Shown here: positions 17,344 through 25,943 of the stretch, piece after piece | Numbering within the stretch: the stretch's first letter is position 1 | Layout of the letters: every line of letters begins with the position of its first letter | Source: Streptantibioticus cattleyicolor NRRL 8057 = DSM 46488 | GTDB lineage: Bacteria; Actinomycetota; Actinomycetes; Streptomycetales; Streptomycetaceae | Assembly (NCBI RefSeq): GCF_000240165.1 | Contig: NC_017586.1 | Coordinates: forward strand, 4,381,228 to 4,445,227 | Length of the DNA: 64,000 nt | Direction: 5' to 3' | Position numbers and translations under genes: made by a program | Notes under the pieces: model-generated | Database searches by the model: none | What the model was told of the DNA's origin: nothing | The model's input: only the letters and a program-made list of their open reading frames with translations

Positions 17344-18546
17344 TCAGCGGCGGGCGACACCCTCGGCGCGGGCCGCGGCGGCCACCGCCTTGGTGACCGC
17401 GGGGGCCACCCGCTCGTCGAACGGCGAGGGGATCACGCACTCCGCGCTCAGCTCCTCGGCCACCACCGCGGCCAGCGCCTCGGCGGCGGCGATCTTCATG
17501 CCCTCGGTGATCTGCGAGGCGCGCACCTGGAGGGCGCCGGCGAAGATGCCGGGGAAGGCGAGCACGTTGTTGATCTGGTTCGGGTAGTCGCTGCGGCCGG
17601 TGGCCACCACCGCGGCGTACTTGTGGGCCACGTCCGGGTGGATCTCGGGGGTGGGGTTGGCCATCGCGAAGATGAAGGCGCCCTCGGCCATGGTGGCCAC
17701 CGCCGACTCGGCGACGGTGCCGCCGGAGACCCCGATGAAGACGTCGGCGCCGTCCAGCGCGTCCTCCAACGAGCCGGTCAGCCCGGCCTTGTTGGTGTAC
17801 GAGGCCAGCTCGCGCTTGACGTCGGTCAGGTCGTCCCGGCCGCCGTGCACCACGCCCTTGCGGTCGGTGACGGCGACGTCCCCGATGCCCGCCTCGACCA
17901 GGATCTTGGCGATGGCGACCCCGGCGGCCCCGGCGCCGGAGATCACCGCGCGCAGCTCGCCGAGGGAGCGGCCGGTCAGCCGGGCGGCGTTGCGCAGCGC
18001 GGCGAGCGTGACGACGGCGGTGCCGTGCTGGTCGTCGTGGAAGACCGGGATGTCCAGCCGTTCCTTGAGCCGGCGCTCGATCTCGAAGCAGCGCGGCGCG
18101 GAGATGTCCTCCAGGTTGACCCCGCCGAAGGAGGGCGCGAGGCGGACGACGGTCTCCACGATCTCGTCGGTGTCCTTGGTGTCCAGCGCGATCGGCACCG
18201 CGTCCACACCGCCGAACTGCTTGAACAGGATGGCCTTGCCCTCCATCACCGGCAGCGACGCCTGCGGGCCGATGTCGCCCAGCCCGAGCACCGCGGTGCC
18301 GTCGGTGACCACGGCGACCACCTGTGAGGTCCAGGTGTAGTCGTGGACGAGCGAGGGCTCCTCGGCGATGGCGGTGCAGACCTTGGCCACGCCGGGGGTG
18401 TAGGCGAGCGACAGGTCGTCGCGGTCACGCACCGGCACCGTCGCGCTGATCTCCATCTTTCCGCCGCGGTGCAGGGCGAAGGCCGGATCGATCAGCTCCT
18501 GATCCGTATCGCTGTCGCTCCGGGGGTTGACGATCTCCGCTGACAA
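17344..18546 (-). CDS. NAD(P)-dependent malic enzyme
   Basis: This enzyme of about 400 residues oxidatively decarboxylates malate to pyruvate, reducing NAD(P)+, and links the TCA cycle to pyruvate and NADPH supply. Visible signatures are [11 protein letters not shown] (Tyr49), the catalytic-lysine region [11 protein letters not shown] (about 100-109), the metal-binding [10 protein letters not shown] (168-177) and the Rossmann GAGAAG at 204-209. The length fits the short bacterial form without a phosphotransacetylase domain. The best start is TTG 18546 ([10 protein letters not shown]), preceded by AAAGGGG; upstream codons are intergenic. Cofactor preference cannot be read with certainty. Confidence 0.88.
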   Translation of the reverse strand: MSAEIVNPRSDSDTDQELIDPAFALHRGGKMEISATVPVRDRDDLSLAYTPGVAKVCTAIAEEPSLVHDYTWTSQVVAVVTDGTAVLGLGDIGPQASLPVMEGKAILFKQFGGVDAVPIALDTKDTDEIVETVVRLAPSFGGVNLEDISAPRCFEIERRLKERLDIPVFHDDQHGTAVVTLAALRNAARLTGRSLGELRAVISGAGAAGVAIAKILVEAGIGDVAVTDRKGVVHGGRDDLTDVKRELASYTNKAGLTGSLEDALDGADVFIGVSGGTVAESAVATMAEGAFIFAMANPTPEIHPDVAHKYAAVVATGRSDYPNQINNVLAFPGIFAGALQVRASQITEGMKIAAAEALAAVVAEELSAECVIPSPFDERVAPAVTKAVAAAARAEGVARR

Positions 18547-19062
18547 AATTGACCCCTTTGTCGTTATTGCTGGTTGAGGGTGGCTCGCCCCGGGTGCGGG
18601 GCGAGGCGGGCCTGCCCGGGCGGCCTCCGCGTCGGAGGTGCACGAGCGCCGCGCGTGTCGCACGCCACGCGCGTGGGCCCTGGTCGAGGGGTGAAGGATC
18701 CGTTCTACCGGAAGGCTGTTCGAGCTGGCGAGCACATAAGTTTCCGCACATCCGCCGATATTCCCGTTACCGGAAAGTGCCCGGTGGAGCGTGACCTCAT
18801 GTCCGGCCGGCGCCCGCGTGACGGATCACCGGTGGGGTCCAGGGGGCACACGGGGGTGCCGACGCGCCTCGTGCTCCAAGTGGCTCCCGCCATGGTCCGG
18901 CCCTGGGTAGTGCCGGCCCGACGGGACGCCGGGGATCGCCCGTTTCCCGATTCTGGCACACCCGGTCCGGCGCCCCGCCGCGGCCCGGACCGCCCGGGTG
19001 ACGTACATCGCTTCACGGGGCGGACACTGGTGGGCCCCGTGAAGCGCGGCTAGTTTCGGCAC
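18547..19062. other. 516-bp gene-free interval upstream of malic enzyme and the MDR gene
   Basis: This divergent intergenic stretch has no frame with convincing coding character and is noticeably less GC-biased around 18715-18780. It must hold promoters for malic enzyme (leftward) and the dehydrogenase (rightward). No RNA gene or strong repeat was recognised. Confidence 0.5.
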
Positions 19063-20025
19063 ATGTTCGCTGCCTATGCCGCTCGCATCGACCCTGAACA
19101 GCCGCTCGACGGACTGGAGCTGGGGGAACGTCCCGAACCGGAGGTCGCGCCCGGCTGGACCGCGGTCAACGTCAAGGCGGCCTCCCTCAACCACCACGAC
19201 CTGTGGTCGCTGCGCGGCGTCGGCCTGTCGCAGGAGAGCCTGCCGATGATCCTCGGCTGCGACGCCGCCGGGGTCGACGCGGACGGCAACGAGGTGGTCG
19301 TCCACTCGGTGATCGGGCAGACCGGCCACGGCGTCGGCCCGCGCGAGCCCCGTTCCATCCTCACCGAGCGCTACCAGGGCACCTTCGCCGAACGGGTCGC
19401 CGTGCCGGTGTGGAACGTGCTGCGCAAGCCGAAGGAGCTGACCTTCGAGGAGGCGGCCTGCCTGCCCACCGCGTGGCTGACCGCGTACCGGATGCTCTTC
19501 ACCAACGCCGGGGTGCGCCCGGGCGACAGCGTGCTGGTGCAGGGCGCCGGCGGCGGGGTGGCCACCGCCGCGATCGTGCTGGGCCGGGCGGCCGGCCTGC
19601 GGGTCTACGCCACCAGCCGGGACGCGGCCAAGCGCGCCCGGGCCGAGGAACTCGGGGCGCTGGCCGCCTTCGAGCCGGGCGCGCGGCTGCCGCACCGGGT
19701 GGACGCGGTGATCGAGACCGTGGGCGCCGCCACCTGGTCGCACTCGGTCAAGTCGCTGCGCCCCGGCGGCACCCTGGTCATCTCCGGCGCCACCAGCGGC
19801 CCCAGCCCCAAGGCGGCCGAACTCAACCGGATCTTCTTCCTGGAGCTGAAGGTGGTCGGCTCCACCATGGGCACCAAGGAGGAGCTGGAGGGGCTGCTCG
19901 ACTTCTGCGCCACCACCGGGGTACGCCCGGTGATCGACTCCGTCCTGCCGCTGGACCGGGCCCGCGAGGGGTTCGAGAAGATCGCCCGGGGCGACCTGTT
20001 CGGCAAGGTCGTCCTGACCGTCTGA
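19063..20025 (+). CDS. Zinc-binding-type alcohol dehydrogenase / quinone oxidoreductase (MDR family)
   Basis: This 320-residue medium-chain dehydrogenase/reductase has a GroES-like N-terminal half and a nucleotide-binding half with the turn GAGGGVATAA (161-170) after SVLVQ. NAD(P)H-dependent reduction of an enal, quinone or ketone is typical. The usual structural-zinc Cys cluster is absent, as in quinone-oxidoreductase-like members. ATG 19063 is the first in the frame. It is probably monocistronic: the downstream PadR gene is on the opposite strand and ends 6 bases away. Confidence 0.82.
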   Translation: MFAAYAARIDPEQPLDGLELGERPEPEVAPGWTAVNVKAASLNHHDLWSLRGVGLSQESLPMILGCDAAGVDADGNEVVVHSVIGQTGHGVGPREPRSILTERYQGTFAERVAVPVWNVLRKPKELTFEEAACLPTAWLTAYRMLFTNAGVRPGDSVLVQGAGGGVATAAIVLGRAAGLRVYATSRDAAKRARAEELGALAAFEPGARLPHRVDAVIETVGAATWSHSVKSLRPGGTLVISGATSGPSPKAAELNRIFFLELKVVGSTMGTKEELEGLLDFCATTGVRPVIDSVLPLDRAREGFEKIARGDLFGKVVLTV

Positions 20026-20031
20026 GGCAGG

Positions 20032-20946
20032 TCAGTCCCGCGTGCCGGGGCGCAGCAGGACGCCGATGTGGGCCGCCGCGGTCGACAGATGGCGGCGGAC
20101 CTCGCGCAGCTGGGCGGCGTCCACCCCGTTGTCCCGGGCGGCGTCGCGGATGTCGTCGCGGAAGCGGTCGAGCAGCCGCTCCAGGTCGCGGACCGGGTCG
20201 GTGGAGGCCGAGTCGTCCACCGACCCCCAGTCGGGTACGTCGGCCGGCTCCGGCTTGACGTACCCGGGCCACGGCGTGGAGCGGCCGAACCGCCCCATCT
20301 CGCGGGTGAACTCGGCGAGCCCCTGGGTGACCGCCGACTGCCAGTCGCCCTGCCGTACGTGGTCCTGCACCTCGTCCTGGACCCGGCGGACGATGCGCTG
20401 CATCTCCTCGCGGGCGTACGCCTGGGCCTCCTTGGCCTGCTGGCGGGCGGCGCGCGCCTCCTCCCTGGCCCGGCGGCTCTCCTCCTTGGCCCGCCGCGCC
20501 TGCTCCTTCCACCCCTGCTTGACCGCCCCGAAGGCGGCTGCCGCGTCCTGCGGGTCGGTACGGGACCGGGCCGCGGCCTCGCGGACCTCGCGGCGCAGGT
20601 CGCCGGCGGCGCCGCGGACGTCCTCGCGCATCTCGGCGGCGAGTTCGGAGACCGAGTCACGGATCTCCTGCTCCAGCTCGGCCAGTTCGTCCTGGCGGTC
20701 GGCGACCTCGGCGCGGCCGGCCGCGGTCAGCGCGTAGACCTTGCGACCGCCCTCGGTGGTGTGGGTGACCAGGCCCTCCTGCTCCAGCTTGGCCAGCCGC
20801 GGGTAGACGGTGCCGGCCGAGGGCGCGTACAGCCCCTGGAAGCGCTCCTCCAGCAGCCGGATCACCTCGTAGCCGTGGCGCGGCGACTCGTCGAGCAGCT
20901 TGAGCAGGTACAGCCGCAGGCGGCCGTGGGCGAAGACGGGGGCCAT
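20032..20946 (-). CDS. PadR-family transcriptional regulator with long coiled-coil C-terminus
   Basis: This 304-residue regulator has a PadR winged helix (about 1-85: LLKLLDESPRHGYEVIRLLEE, then AGTVYPRLAKLEQEGLV). A very charged helical region follows at about 85-195, consisting largely of Arg, Glu and Ala and predicted to form a coiled coil, and then a polar C-terminal domain. Ordinary PadR proteins are 110-190 residues long, so the tail is unusual. The start is one base from the stop of the DUF4097 gene, so the two are co-transcribed, and candidate operators lie in front of the pair. Confidence 0.87.
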   Translation of the reverse strand: MAPVFAHGRLRLYLLKLLDESPRHGYEVIRLLEERFQGLYAPSAGTVYPRLAKLEQEGLVTHTTEGGRKVYALTAAGRAEVADRQDELAELEQEIRDSVSELAAEMREDVRGAAGDLRREVREAAARSRTDPQDAAAAFGAVKQGWKEQARRAKEESRRAREEARAARQQAKEAQAYAREEMQRIVRRVQDEVQDHVRQGDWQSAVTQGLAEFTREMGRFGRSTPWPGYVKPEPADVPDWGSVDDSASTDPVRDLERLLDRFRDDIRDAARDNGVDAAQLREVRRHLSTAAAHIGVLLRPGTRD

Positions 20947-20947
20947 G

Positions 20948-21796
20948 TCACAGATCCTTCGTCAGGCGGGGGGCGTCGGCCGGTTCCGCGGGTGGTCTGC
21001 GCAGCAGCGCGATGGCGCCGGAGACGGTGGTGGCCTTCAGCCGCGCGTCGCCGCGGCCGACCCGGCCGGCGATGGTCTTCGCCCCCCAGCTGCCGGTGAC
21101 CCGCAGCTCGTCGAAGGCGCAGGAGACCGGGCCGCTGGCGGTGGACGCCTCCACCTCGGCGTCGCCGGGCTCCGGGATGCGCACCGCGATCTGCCCGGAG
21201 ACGGTGTTGAGCCGGACGTCGGCGCCGGCCGAGGGGTCCAGGTCGAGCACGATGTCGCCGCTGACCGAGTCCGCCCGCAGCCGGGAGCCGGTGCCGCCGA
21301 CCACCGTCAGGTCGCCGGAGACGCTGTTGAACGCCAGGTCCCCGGCGAGCGCCTGGGCCTCCAGGCTGCCGGAGACGGTGCTGGCGTCCACCGGTCCGCC
21401 CACGCCGACCAGCGTGGTGTCACCGCTGACCCCGTGCACCTTGGTGCGGCCGGTCACCCCGGAGACGGTGGCGGTGGCGCCGACCACCCCGACCTCGACG
21501 TGGGTGCGGTGCGGCACCGTGAGCGAGACCACCGCGCGGCGCTGCCACCCCTTGCGGTCCAGCCAGCCCAGCAGGCCCTTGAAGGACAGGTCCTCGTAGG
21601 CCACCGTCAGGGTCCCCCCGTCCCGGGTGACCACCAGCGGCGGTCCCTCCAGCTCGGTCACCTCCAGCCGGGCCGGGCCCTCCTCGGTGCCGACCACGTT
21701 GACGGTGCCGCCGACGACGCGGACGTGCAGGCCGGTGACGGTGTCGTCGAAGGTGATCCGGCGTGGCTCCGCGACGGTCCACGTGTGCGCTGACAT
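20948..21796 (-). CDS. DUF4097-family beta-helix protein
   Basis: This 282-residue protein is built of repeated short strands with a recurring VSG or TVSG turn (GVTGRTKVHGVSGDTTLVG, STVSGSLEAQ, NSVSGDLTV, DSVSGDIVL, NTVSGQIAV), the pattern of DUF4097 and related adhesin-like beta-helices. There is no signal peptide or membrane segment, so it should be cytoplasmic. Its function is not known. In many actinomycetes and firmicutes such proteins are co-transcribed with PadR regulators, as here, and may act in envelope-stress sensing. ATG 21796 follows the repeat-containing promoter region. Confidence 0.82.
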   Translation of the reverse strand: MSAHTWTVAEPRRITFDDTVTGLHVRVVGGTVNVVGTEEGPARLEVTELEGPPLVVTRDGGTLTVAYEDLSFKGLLGWLDRKGWQRRAVVSLTVPHRTHVEVGVVGATATVSGVTGRTKVHGVSGDTTLVGVGGPVDASTVSGSLEAQALAGDLAFNSVSGDLTVVGGTGSRLRADSVSGDIVLDLDPSAGADVRLNTVSGQIAVRIPEPGDAEVEASTASGPVSCAFDELRVTGSWGAKTIAGRVGRGDARLKATTVSGAIALLRRPPAEPADAPRLTKDL

Positions 21797-21826
21797 CCAG
21801 CCCTCCCAGGGTGCGGCAGACGCAAC

Positions 21827-21861
21827 ATATCGCGTCCTCCCAAGAACACGATATATCGCGT
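21827..21861. promoter_or_regulatory. Candidate PadR operator: direct repeats of ATATCGCGT
   Basis: ATATCGCGT occurs at 21827-21835 and again at 21853-21861, 26 bp apart; the second copy is part of the palindrome CGATATATCG (21849-21858). The A/T-rich words stand out in this genome and lie 31-65 bases upstream of the DUF4097-padR start codon. Autoregulation by the PadR protein is inferred. Confidence 0.55.
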
Positions 21862-21899
21862 AACGCGGAAGTCAAGGCCGGCCGGCCCCAGGCCCGCCG

Positions 21900-22079
21900 T
21901 CACTCCTCCTCGTCGTCGTCCAGCCGCGCCAGCCAGGTGGCCAGCCGCTCCACCGGGATCTCGAACTCCGGGTTGAGATCGACGAATTCCTGCAACCGCG
22001 CGGCGAGCCACTCGAAAGTGATCTCCTCCTCGCCGCGCCGGCTCTCCAGCTCCTCGATGCCGCGGTCCGTGAAGTACAC
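21900..22079 (-). CDS. Small acidic protein, DUF6104 type
   Basis: This is a 59-residue protein beginning MYFTDRGIEELESRRGEEE and ending in a run of Asp and Glu. It resembles a small family found across Streptomyces (remembered as DUF6104) with no known function. GTG 22079 is chosen because it gives the conserved YFTDRG opening and has CGGAG in front; the longer frame runs into the promoter of the opposite strand. It is highly acidic (about 20 Glu/Asp) with no Cys or membrane helix. Confidence 0.72.
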   Translation of the reverse strand: MYFTDRGIEELESRRGEEEITFEWLAARLQEFVDLNPEFEIPVERLATWLARLDDDEEE

Positions 22080-22252
22080 GTGTGCTCCGAAATCGTTCCA
22101 GGTCACAAGGGACGTAAGGGGTACGCGGCCAGGATAGGCACCCGTTCGGGGCTCTCGCGCCGCGGCCTCGCGGGGGCTAGCCTGATCGTCCGGCCCGCCG
22201 CGTGGACCCGTGGCGGGGCGATCTCGCAGGCTCGGGGGAGCGGAGGGGCGGC

Positions 22253-22678
22253 GTGGGGGATCAGGCGCAGCGCATCGAACTGCCGGACGGCACCGAGGTC
22301 TGGGCCCGGCTGTCACCGGTGGCCATGTCGGGCGAGGAGTACGGCGACTACGAGGACGTGGGCGCCATGGACGGGGTGGTCGCCCGCGTCCAGCAACTGC
22401 GCGGACTGATCGGCGGGGTCGCCGCCTCGGTCCGGGAGGCCGCCGCCGCGGCCGGGCCCGACGAGGTCAGCGTGGAGTTCGGCGTCGAACTCGCGGTCAA
22501 GTCCGGCGTCATCGTCAGCGTGCTGGCCGGCGGCGGCTCCAAGGCCGCCCTCAACGTCCGGCTCACCTGGCGCGACCGGTTCGGCAAGGAACACCCGCCG
22601 GCCGCCGCGCCGCCGCTGCCGGCCCAGGCCCCGCCGCCGGCCCCCCCGACCCCGGCCGGGGACGACGCGGATGCGTAA
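22253..22678 (+). CDS. CU044_2847-family protein (trypsin co-occurring domain type)
   Basis: This 141-residue protein has a compact alpha/beta domain (about 5-110: IELPDGTEVWARLS, then VSVEFGVELAVKSGVIVSVL) and a Pro/Ala-rich tail. The middle part, with strand-rich VEFGVELAV followed by LNVRLTW, fits the CU044_2847/trypsin-co-occurring families seen beside trypsin-MoxR clusters. No catalytic residue is obvious, so an adaptor or regulatory partner of the protease is more likely than an enzyme. It starts at GTG 22253 after a GGAGG and precedes the trypsin gene by 30 bases in the same direction. Confidence 0.72.
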   Translation: MGDQAQRIELPDGTEVWARLSPVAMSGEEYGDYEDVGAMDGVVARVQQLRGLIGGVAASVREAAAAAGPDEVSVEFGVELAVKSGVIVSVLAGGGSKAALNVRLTWRDRFGKEHPPAAAPPLPAQAPPPAPPTPAGDDADA

Positions 22679-22708
22679 GCCCCCGGCCCGCCCCGCCCGG
22701 GAGCGGCC

Positions 22709-24739
22709 GTGACACCGCCGGGCCCGGGCGGCGTCCCGGACGAGGCGGCGTCCCGGCTGCGGGAGCTGGCCCGGGACGTGGCGGTGGCCGTCGTCTCCGA
22801 CCCCCGGTCCGACCAGCCCGAGTTCTGGGGCAGCGGACTGATGGTCGCCCCCGGCTGGGTGCTCACCTGCGCCCACGTCCTGGTGCGCCGCGACTCCCTG
22901 GGCCGGCGGCGCTGGATGGGCGACGGCGAGATCGGCATCCGGATCGGCGACCGCACGGTGCCCGCCCGCGCCGTCTACACCCTGCCCGGCCGCGACGAGC
23001 TGACCCACTGGGAACTCGGCGACGAGCGGGAGTTCGAGATCAGCCCGGACCTGGCGCTGATCCGGCTCACCGGACCGGTGCCCCCGCACGGCTGCGCCTG
23101 GCTCAGCGACCGCGCGGTGCCCCCGGTCAGCCGCCAGGTGGCCGCGCTCGGCTGGCGGCGCCCCGGCCGCGACCTCGAACCGTGGGACGGCACCTGCACC
23201 GTCCCCGGCAACGACAGCATCCACGTCTTCCGCCTCGGCCCCGACTCCGAGATCCCGGCCGGGGTCTCCGGCAGCCTCGTGGTCGACCTGGCCCACGGCC
23301 GCGTGGTCGGCGTGGTCAAGGCCCGCCGCCGCAGCCGGGACGGCGGCCGGGCGGTGCTGCTGACCGCGCTGCGCGGGCTCACCGGCGACGACGCCCTCGA
23401 CCCCGAACTGGGCCTGGGCCCCGACCCGTACCAGGAGCTGGTGCGCGCCCACGACCGCTGGCACTACGAGCAGCAGCAGATCGGCCGCCACACCCGCGGC
23501 ACCTGGATCGACGTGCAGAACCAGCTCTCCGACGTGATAGGCGAATGGACCCCGGTCGACCGCGCCGAGGCGCTGGGGCTGCTGGCCCGGCTGCCGCCGC
23601 CGCGCAGCCCCGGCGTGGTGCAGCGGCTGGTCGAACGCGTGCTGGGCCCCGGCACCGTGCACGACCCGCTGCCGGTGGCCTGGCGGGACGGCCACGGGCT
23701 GCTCTACGAGCCGGACAGCGGCAAGCAGTTGCTCGCCTTCGTCACCTACCTGCTGCTGGTCGCCGAGGAGGTCCGGGAGCAGGACCCGGCCGGCGCCGCC
23801 AAGTTGCACGACTTCGCCAAGCGCCGGGCGATCGCGCTGCCCGCGGTGGACCGCAACAGCCTCGCCGAGACGGCCGCCGCCGGACCGGTCGCCCAGTCCT
23901 CGGTGCTGGTCGCGCTCGCCCCGGTGGTCTGGCAGGACGACCGGCCGGTGCGCTTCCGCTGGGAGATCCAGCTCGTCCGCTCGCCCGACGACCGCCAGGT
24001 CACCACGGTGTGCGACGCGCGCGACGGGGTCACCTTCGACGAGGCGGTCGCCCAGATCGAGGAGCCGCTGGCGCTCGCCCTGGACCGGGCCGACGAGACC
24101 GGCCGCCCGGCCACCGTCGAACTCGCCCTGCCCGTCCACCACTTCGACGTCGCCGCCCACCTGTGGACCCCCGGCGGCGACCGCACCGGCCGCGGCCACC
24201 GCCCGCCGCGCCCGATGGGCACCCGCCGCCCGGTCGTCGTACGCGACGTGGAGCGCGCCGCCTCCCGCCCGCCCGAATGGCTCGGCCGCTGGCAGGAGAC
24301 GGCCCGGCACCCCGGGCTCACCGCGCTGCCGCTCACCGTCACCGAACGCAGCCCCGGGTACGAACGGCTGCGCACCGCCGCCACCTCCGCGGTGCCGGTG
24401 CTGTGCGGCCCGGTCGGCCACGGGGAGGCGCTGGACACCATGATCGACGCGCTCGACGCCGGCCACGGCATCGCGCTGTGGCGCACCACCCCGCACCCGG
24501 CCGACGCCTGCGGACCCGATTGCGCCGTCTTCCAGCGGGAGGCCGACGCGCTGCTGGCCAGGGTCGGCGGCGCCGCCAAACTCCCCGAGGCGGTACGGGC
24601 GTTGCGGGCCCAGAGCCACGACGGCCACAGCGCCGACGGCCGCCCCGACCCGCACGGCCCCGCCGCCCCCTGGCCGGAGGCGCTGGTCCTGCTGTACGAC
24701 GACGCCACCGCGCCGCTGCCCGGGCTGGGGCAGGGATGA
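22709..24739 (+). CDS. Trypsin-like serine protease fused to a VMAP-C-like domain
   Basis: This 676-residue protein has an N-terminal chymotrypsin-fold protease (about 20-225). The triad is readable: His56 in TCAHVLV, Asp114 in SPDLALIRL and Ser187 in AGVSGSLVV. A helical segment (about 240-315) resembles an effector-associated domain, and the rest (about 340-670) looks like the C-terminal domain of vWA-MoxR-associated proteins (VMAP-C), with ALPVHHFDVAAHLW and a Cys-containing CGPDC. There is no signal peptide, so the protease is intracellular and presumably held inactive until the partner ATPase/vWA complex acts. It is the first effector in the cluster. Comparative genomics (Aravind group) describes such trypsin-VMAP-MoxR-vWA sets; the target is unknown. 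Confidence 0.83.
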   Translation: MTPPGPGGVPDEAASRLRELARDVAVAVVSDPRSDQPEFWGSGLMVAPGWVLTCAHVLVRRDSLGRRRWMGDGEIGIRIGDRTVPARAVYTLPGRDELTHWELGDEREFEISPDLALIRLTGPVPPHGCAWLSDRAVPPVSRQVAALGWRRPGRDLEPWDGTCTVPGNDSIHVFRLGPDSEIPAGVSGSLVVDLAHGRVVGVVKARRRSRDGGRAVLLTALRGLTGDDALDPELGLGPDPYQELVRAHDRWHYEQQQIGRHTRGTWIDVQNQLSDVIGEWTPVDRAEALGLLARLPPPRSPGVVQRLVERVLGPGTVHDPLPVAWRDGHGLLYEPDSGKQLLAFVTYLLLVAEEVREQDPAGAAKLHDFAKRRAIALPAVDRNSLAETAAAGPVAQSSVLVALAPVVWQDDRPVRFRWEIQLVRSPDDRQVTTVCDARDGVTFDEAVAQIEEPLALALDRADETGRPATVELALPVHHFDVAAHLWTPGGDRTGRGHRPPRPMGTRRPVVVRDVERAASRPPEWLGRWQETARHPGLTALPLTVTERSPGYERLRTAATSAVPVLCGPVGHGEALDTMIDALDAGHGIALWRTTPHPADACGPDCAVFQREADALLARVGGAAKLPEAVRALRAQSHDGHSADGRPDPHGPAAPWPEALVLLYDDATAPLPGLGQG

Positions 24740-24914
24740 CCGGGCGGCGCGGGGAGCGGTTGCCGGGCGTCCGGAAATCGATGTTCGCCATGGTCCGCGC
24801 GGGTACTGTCATAAAGGGATCCCTGTGCGTGGCAGCGCGAGATCGCGCGTGCGGCACGTGCGTGACGGCGGTGCCCTCGCGAGCCCTTGCTTCGTCAGCG
24901 ACGAGGAGCACGAC
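24740..24914 (+). promoter_or_regulatory. Spacer before moxR with a small palindrome
   Basis: This 175-base spacer contains AGGGATCCCT (24815-24824) after a relatively A/T-rich ACTGTCATAAA. It is the only sizeable break between the trypsin and MoxR genes and may hold an internal promoter. Evidence is weak. Confidence 0.3.
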
Positions 24915-25937
24915 GTGAACGAGTGGCTGATCTACCGGGGCACCGGTCAACCCCACGAGGGGATCGACCGGTTGCCGCCGCCCCCGCCGTGGCGCAATTT
25001 CGACGGTGGCCCGGAGGTGAGCCCGCCCGCTCCGATAGACACCGCCTCCACCCGGCGCCTCGGCCTCCAGCAGGACCTCGCCGAGCAGTACCGGCCCGGC
25101 CCCACCGAGCTGGAGCTGATCAACGCCGCCCTCTACCTGCGCCGCCCGTTGCTGGTCACCGGCGAACCCGGCAGCGGCAAGAGCACCCTGGCCCACGCCG
25201 TCGCCCACGAACTGGGCCTGGGCCGCGTGCTGCGCTGGCCCATCGTCAGCCGCACCGTGCTGCGCGACGGGCTCTACCAGTACGACGCCCTCGCCCGCCT
25301 CCAGGACCTCCAGCTCGCCCGGGCCGGCGGCGACGTCGGCCCGGACGGCGAACAGCCCGGCGACGGCATCGGCCGCTACGTCCGGCTCGGCCCGCTGGGC
25401 ACCGCCCTGCTGCCCGCCCGCCGCCCCCGCGTCCTGCTCGTCGACGAACTCGACAAGAGCGACATCGACCTCCCCAACGACCTGCTCAACGCCCTGGAGG
25501 AAGGCGAGTTCGCCATCCCCGAGCTGGAACGGATGGCCGACCGCCACCCCGACATCGAGGTCCTCGACGACGACGGCGGCAAGGCCACCGTGCACGGCGG
25601 CCGGATCCGCTGCCGCGCCTTCCCGTTCGTCGTCCTGACCAGCAACGGCGAACGCGACTTCCCCGCCCCGCTGCTGCGCCGCTGCATCCACCTGCGGCTC
25701 GGCGTCCCCGACGAGGACCGGCTGGCCGCCATGGTCCGCGCCCACTTCGGGCCGGCCGCCGCCGAGCAGAACGAGCAGATCATCCGGCAGTTCCTCGACC
25801 GCCGCCCCGGCGAGCAGCGCTCCGCCGACCAGCTGCTCAACGCCATCTACCTCACCCAGCAGGCCCGGGAAGAGGACGCCGGCACCCGGGAACGCCTGGC
25901 CGAGGAGCTCATGCAGCCGCTCAACCGGGTCAGGTGA
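24915..25937 (+). CDS. MoxR-family AAA+ ATPase
   Basis: This 340-residue ATPase has Walker A GEPGSGKST at 83-91, Walker B VLLVDELDK at 173-181, sensor 1 VLTSNGERDFP and an arginine-rich end of the AAA module (PLLRRCIHLRLGVP). MoxR ATPases remodel partner proteins, usually one with a vWA domain; the next gene encodes exactly such a partner, starting 6 bases after this stop. A 50-residue N-terminal leader (WLIYRGTGQPHEGIDRLPPPPPW) is typical of the SAV_2336-associated subgroup. GTG 24915 follows the SD AGGAG. It is predicted to couple ATP hydrolysis to activation or assembly of the trypsin/vWA complex. Confidence 0.88.
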   Translation: MNEWLIYRGTGQPHEGIDRLPPPPPWRNFDGGPEVSPPAPIDTASTRRLGLQQDLAEQYRPGPTELELINAALYLRRPLLVTGEPGSGKSTLAHAVAHELGLGRVLRWPIVSRTVLRDGLYQYDALARLQDLQLARAGGDVGPDGEQPGDGIGRYVRLGPLGTALLPARRPRVLLVDELDKSDIDLPNDLLNALEEGEFAIPELERMADRHPDIEVLDDDGGKATVHGGRIRCRAFPFVVLTSNGERDFPAPLLRRCIHLRLGVPDEDRLAAMVRAHFGPAAAEQNEQIIRQFLDRRPGEQRSADQLLNAIYLTQQAREEDAGTRERLAEELMQPLNRVR

Positions 25938-25943
25938 CCTCAG

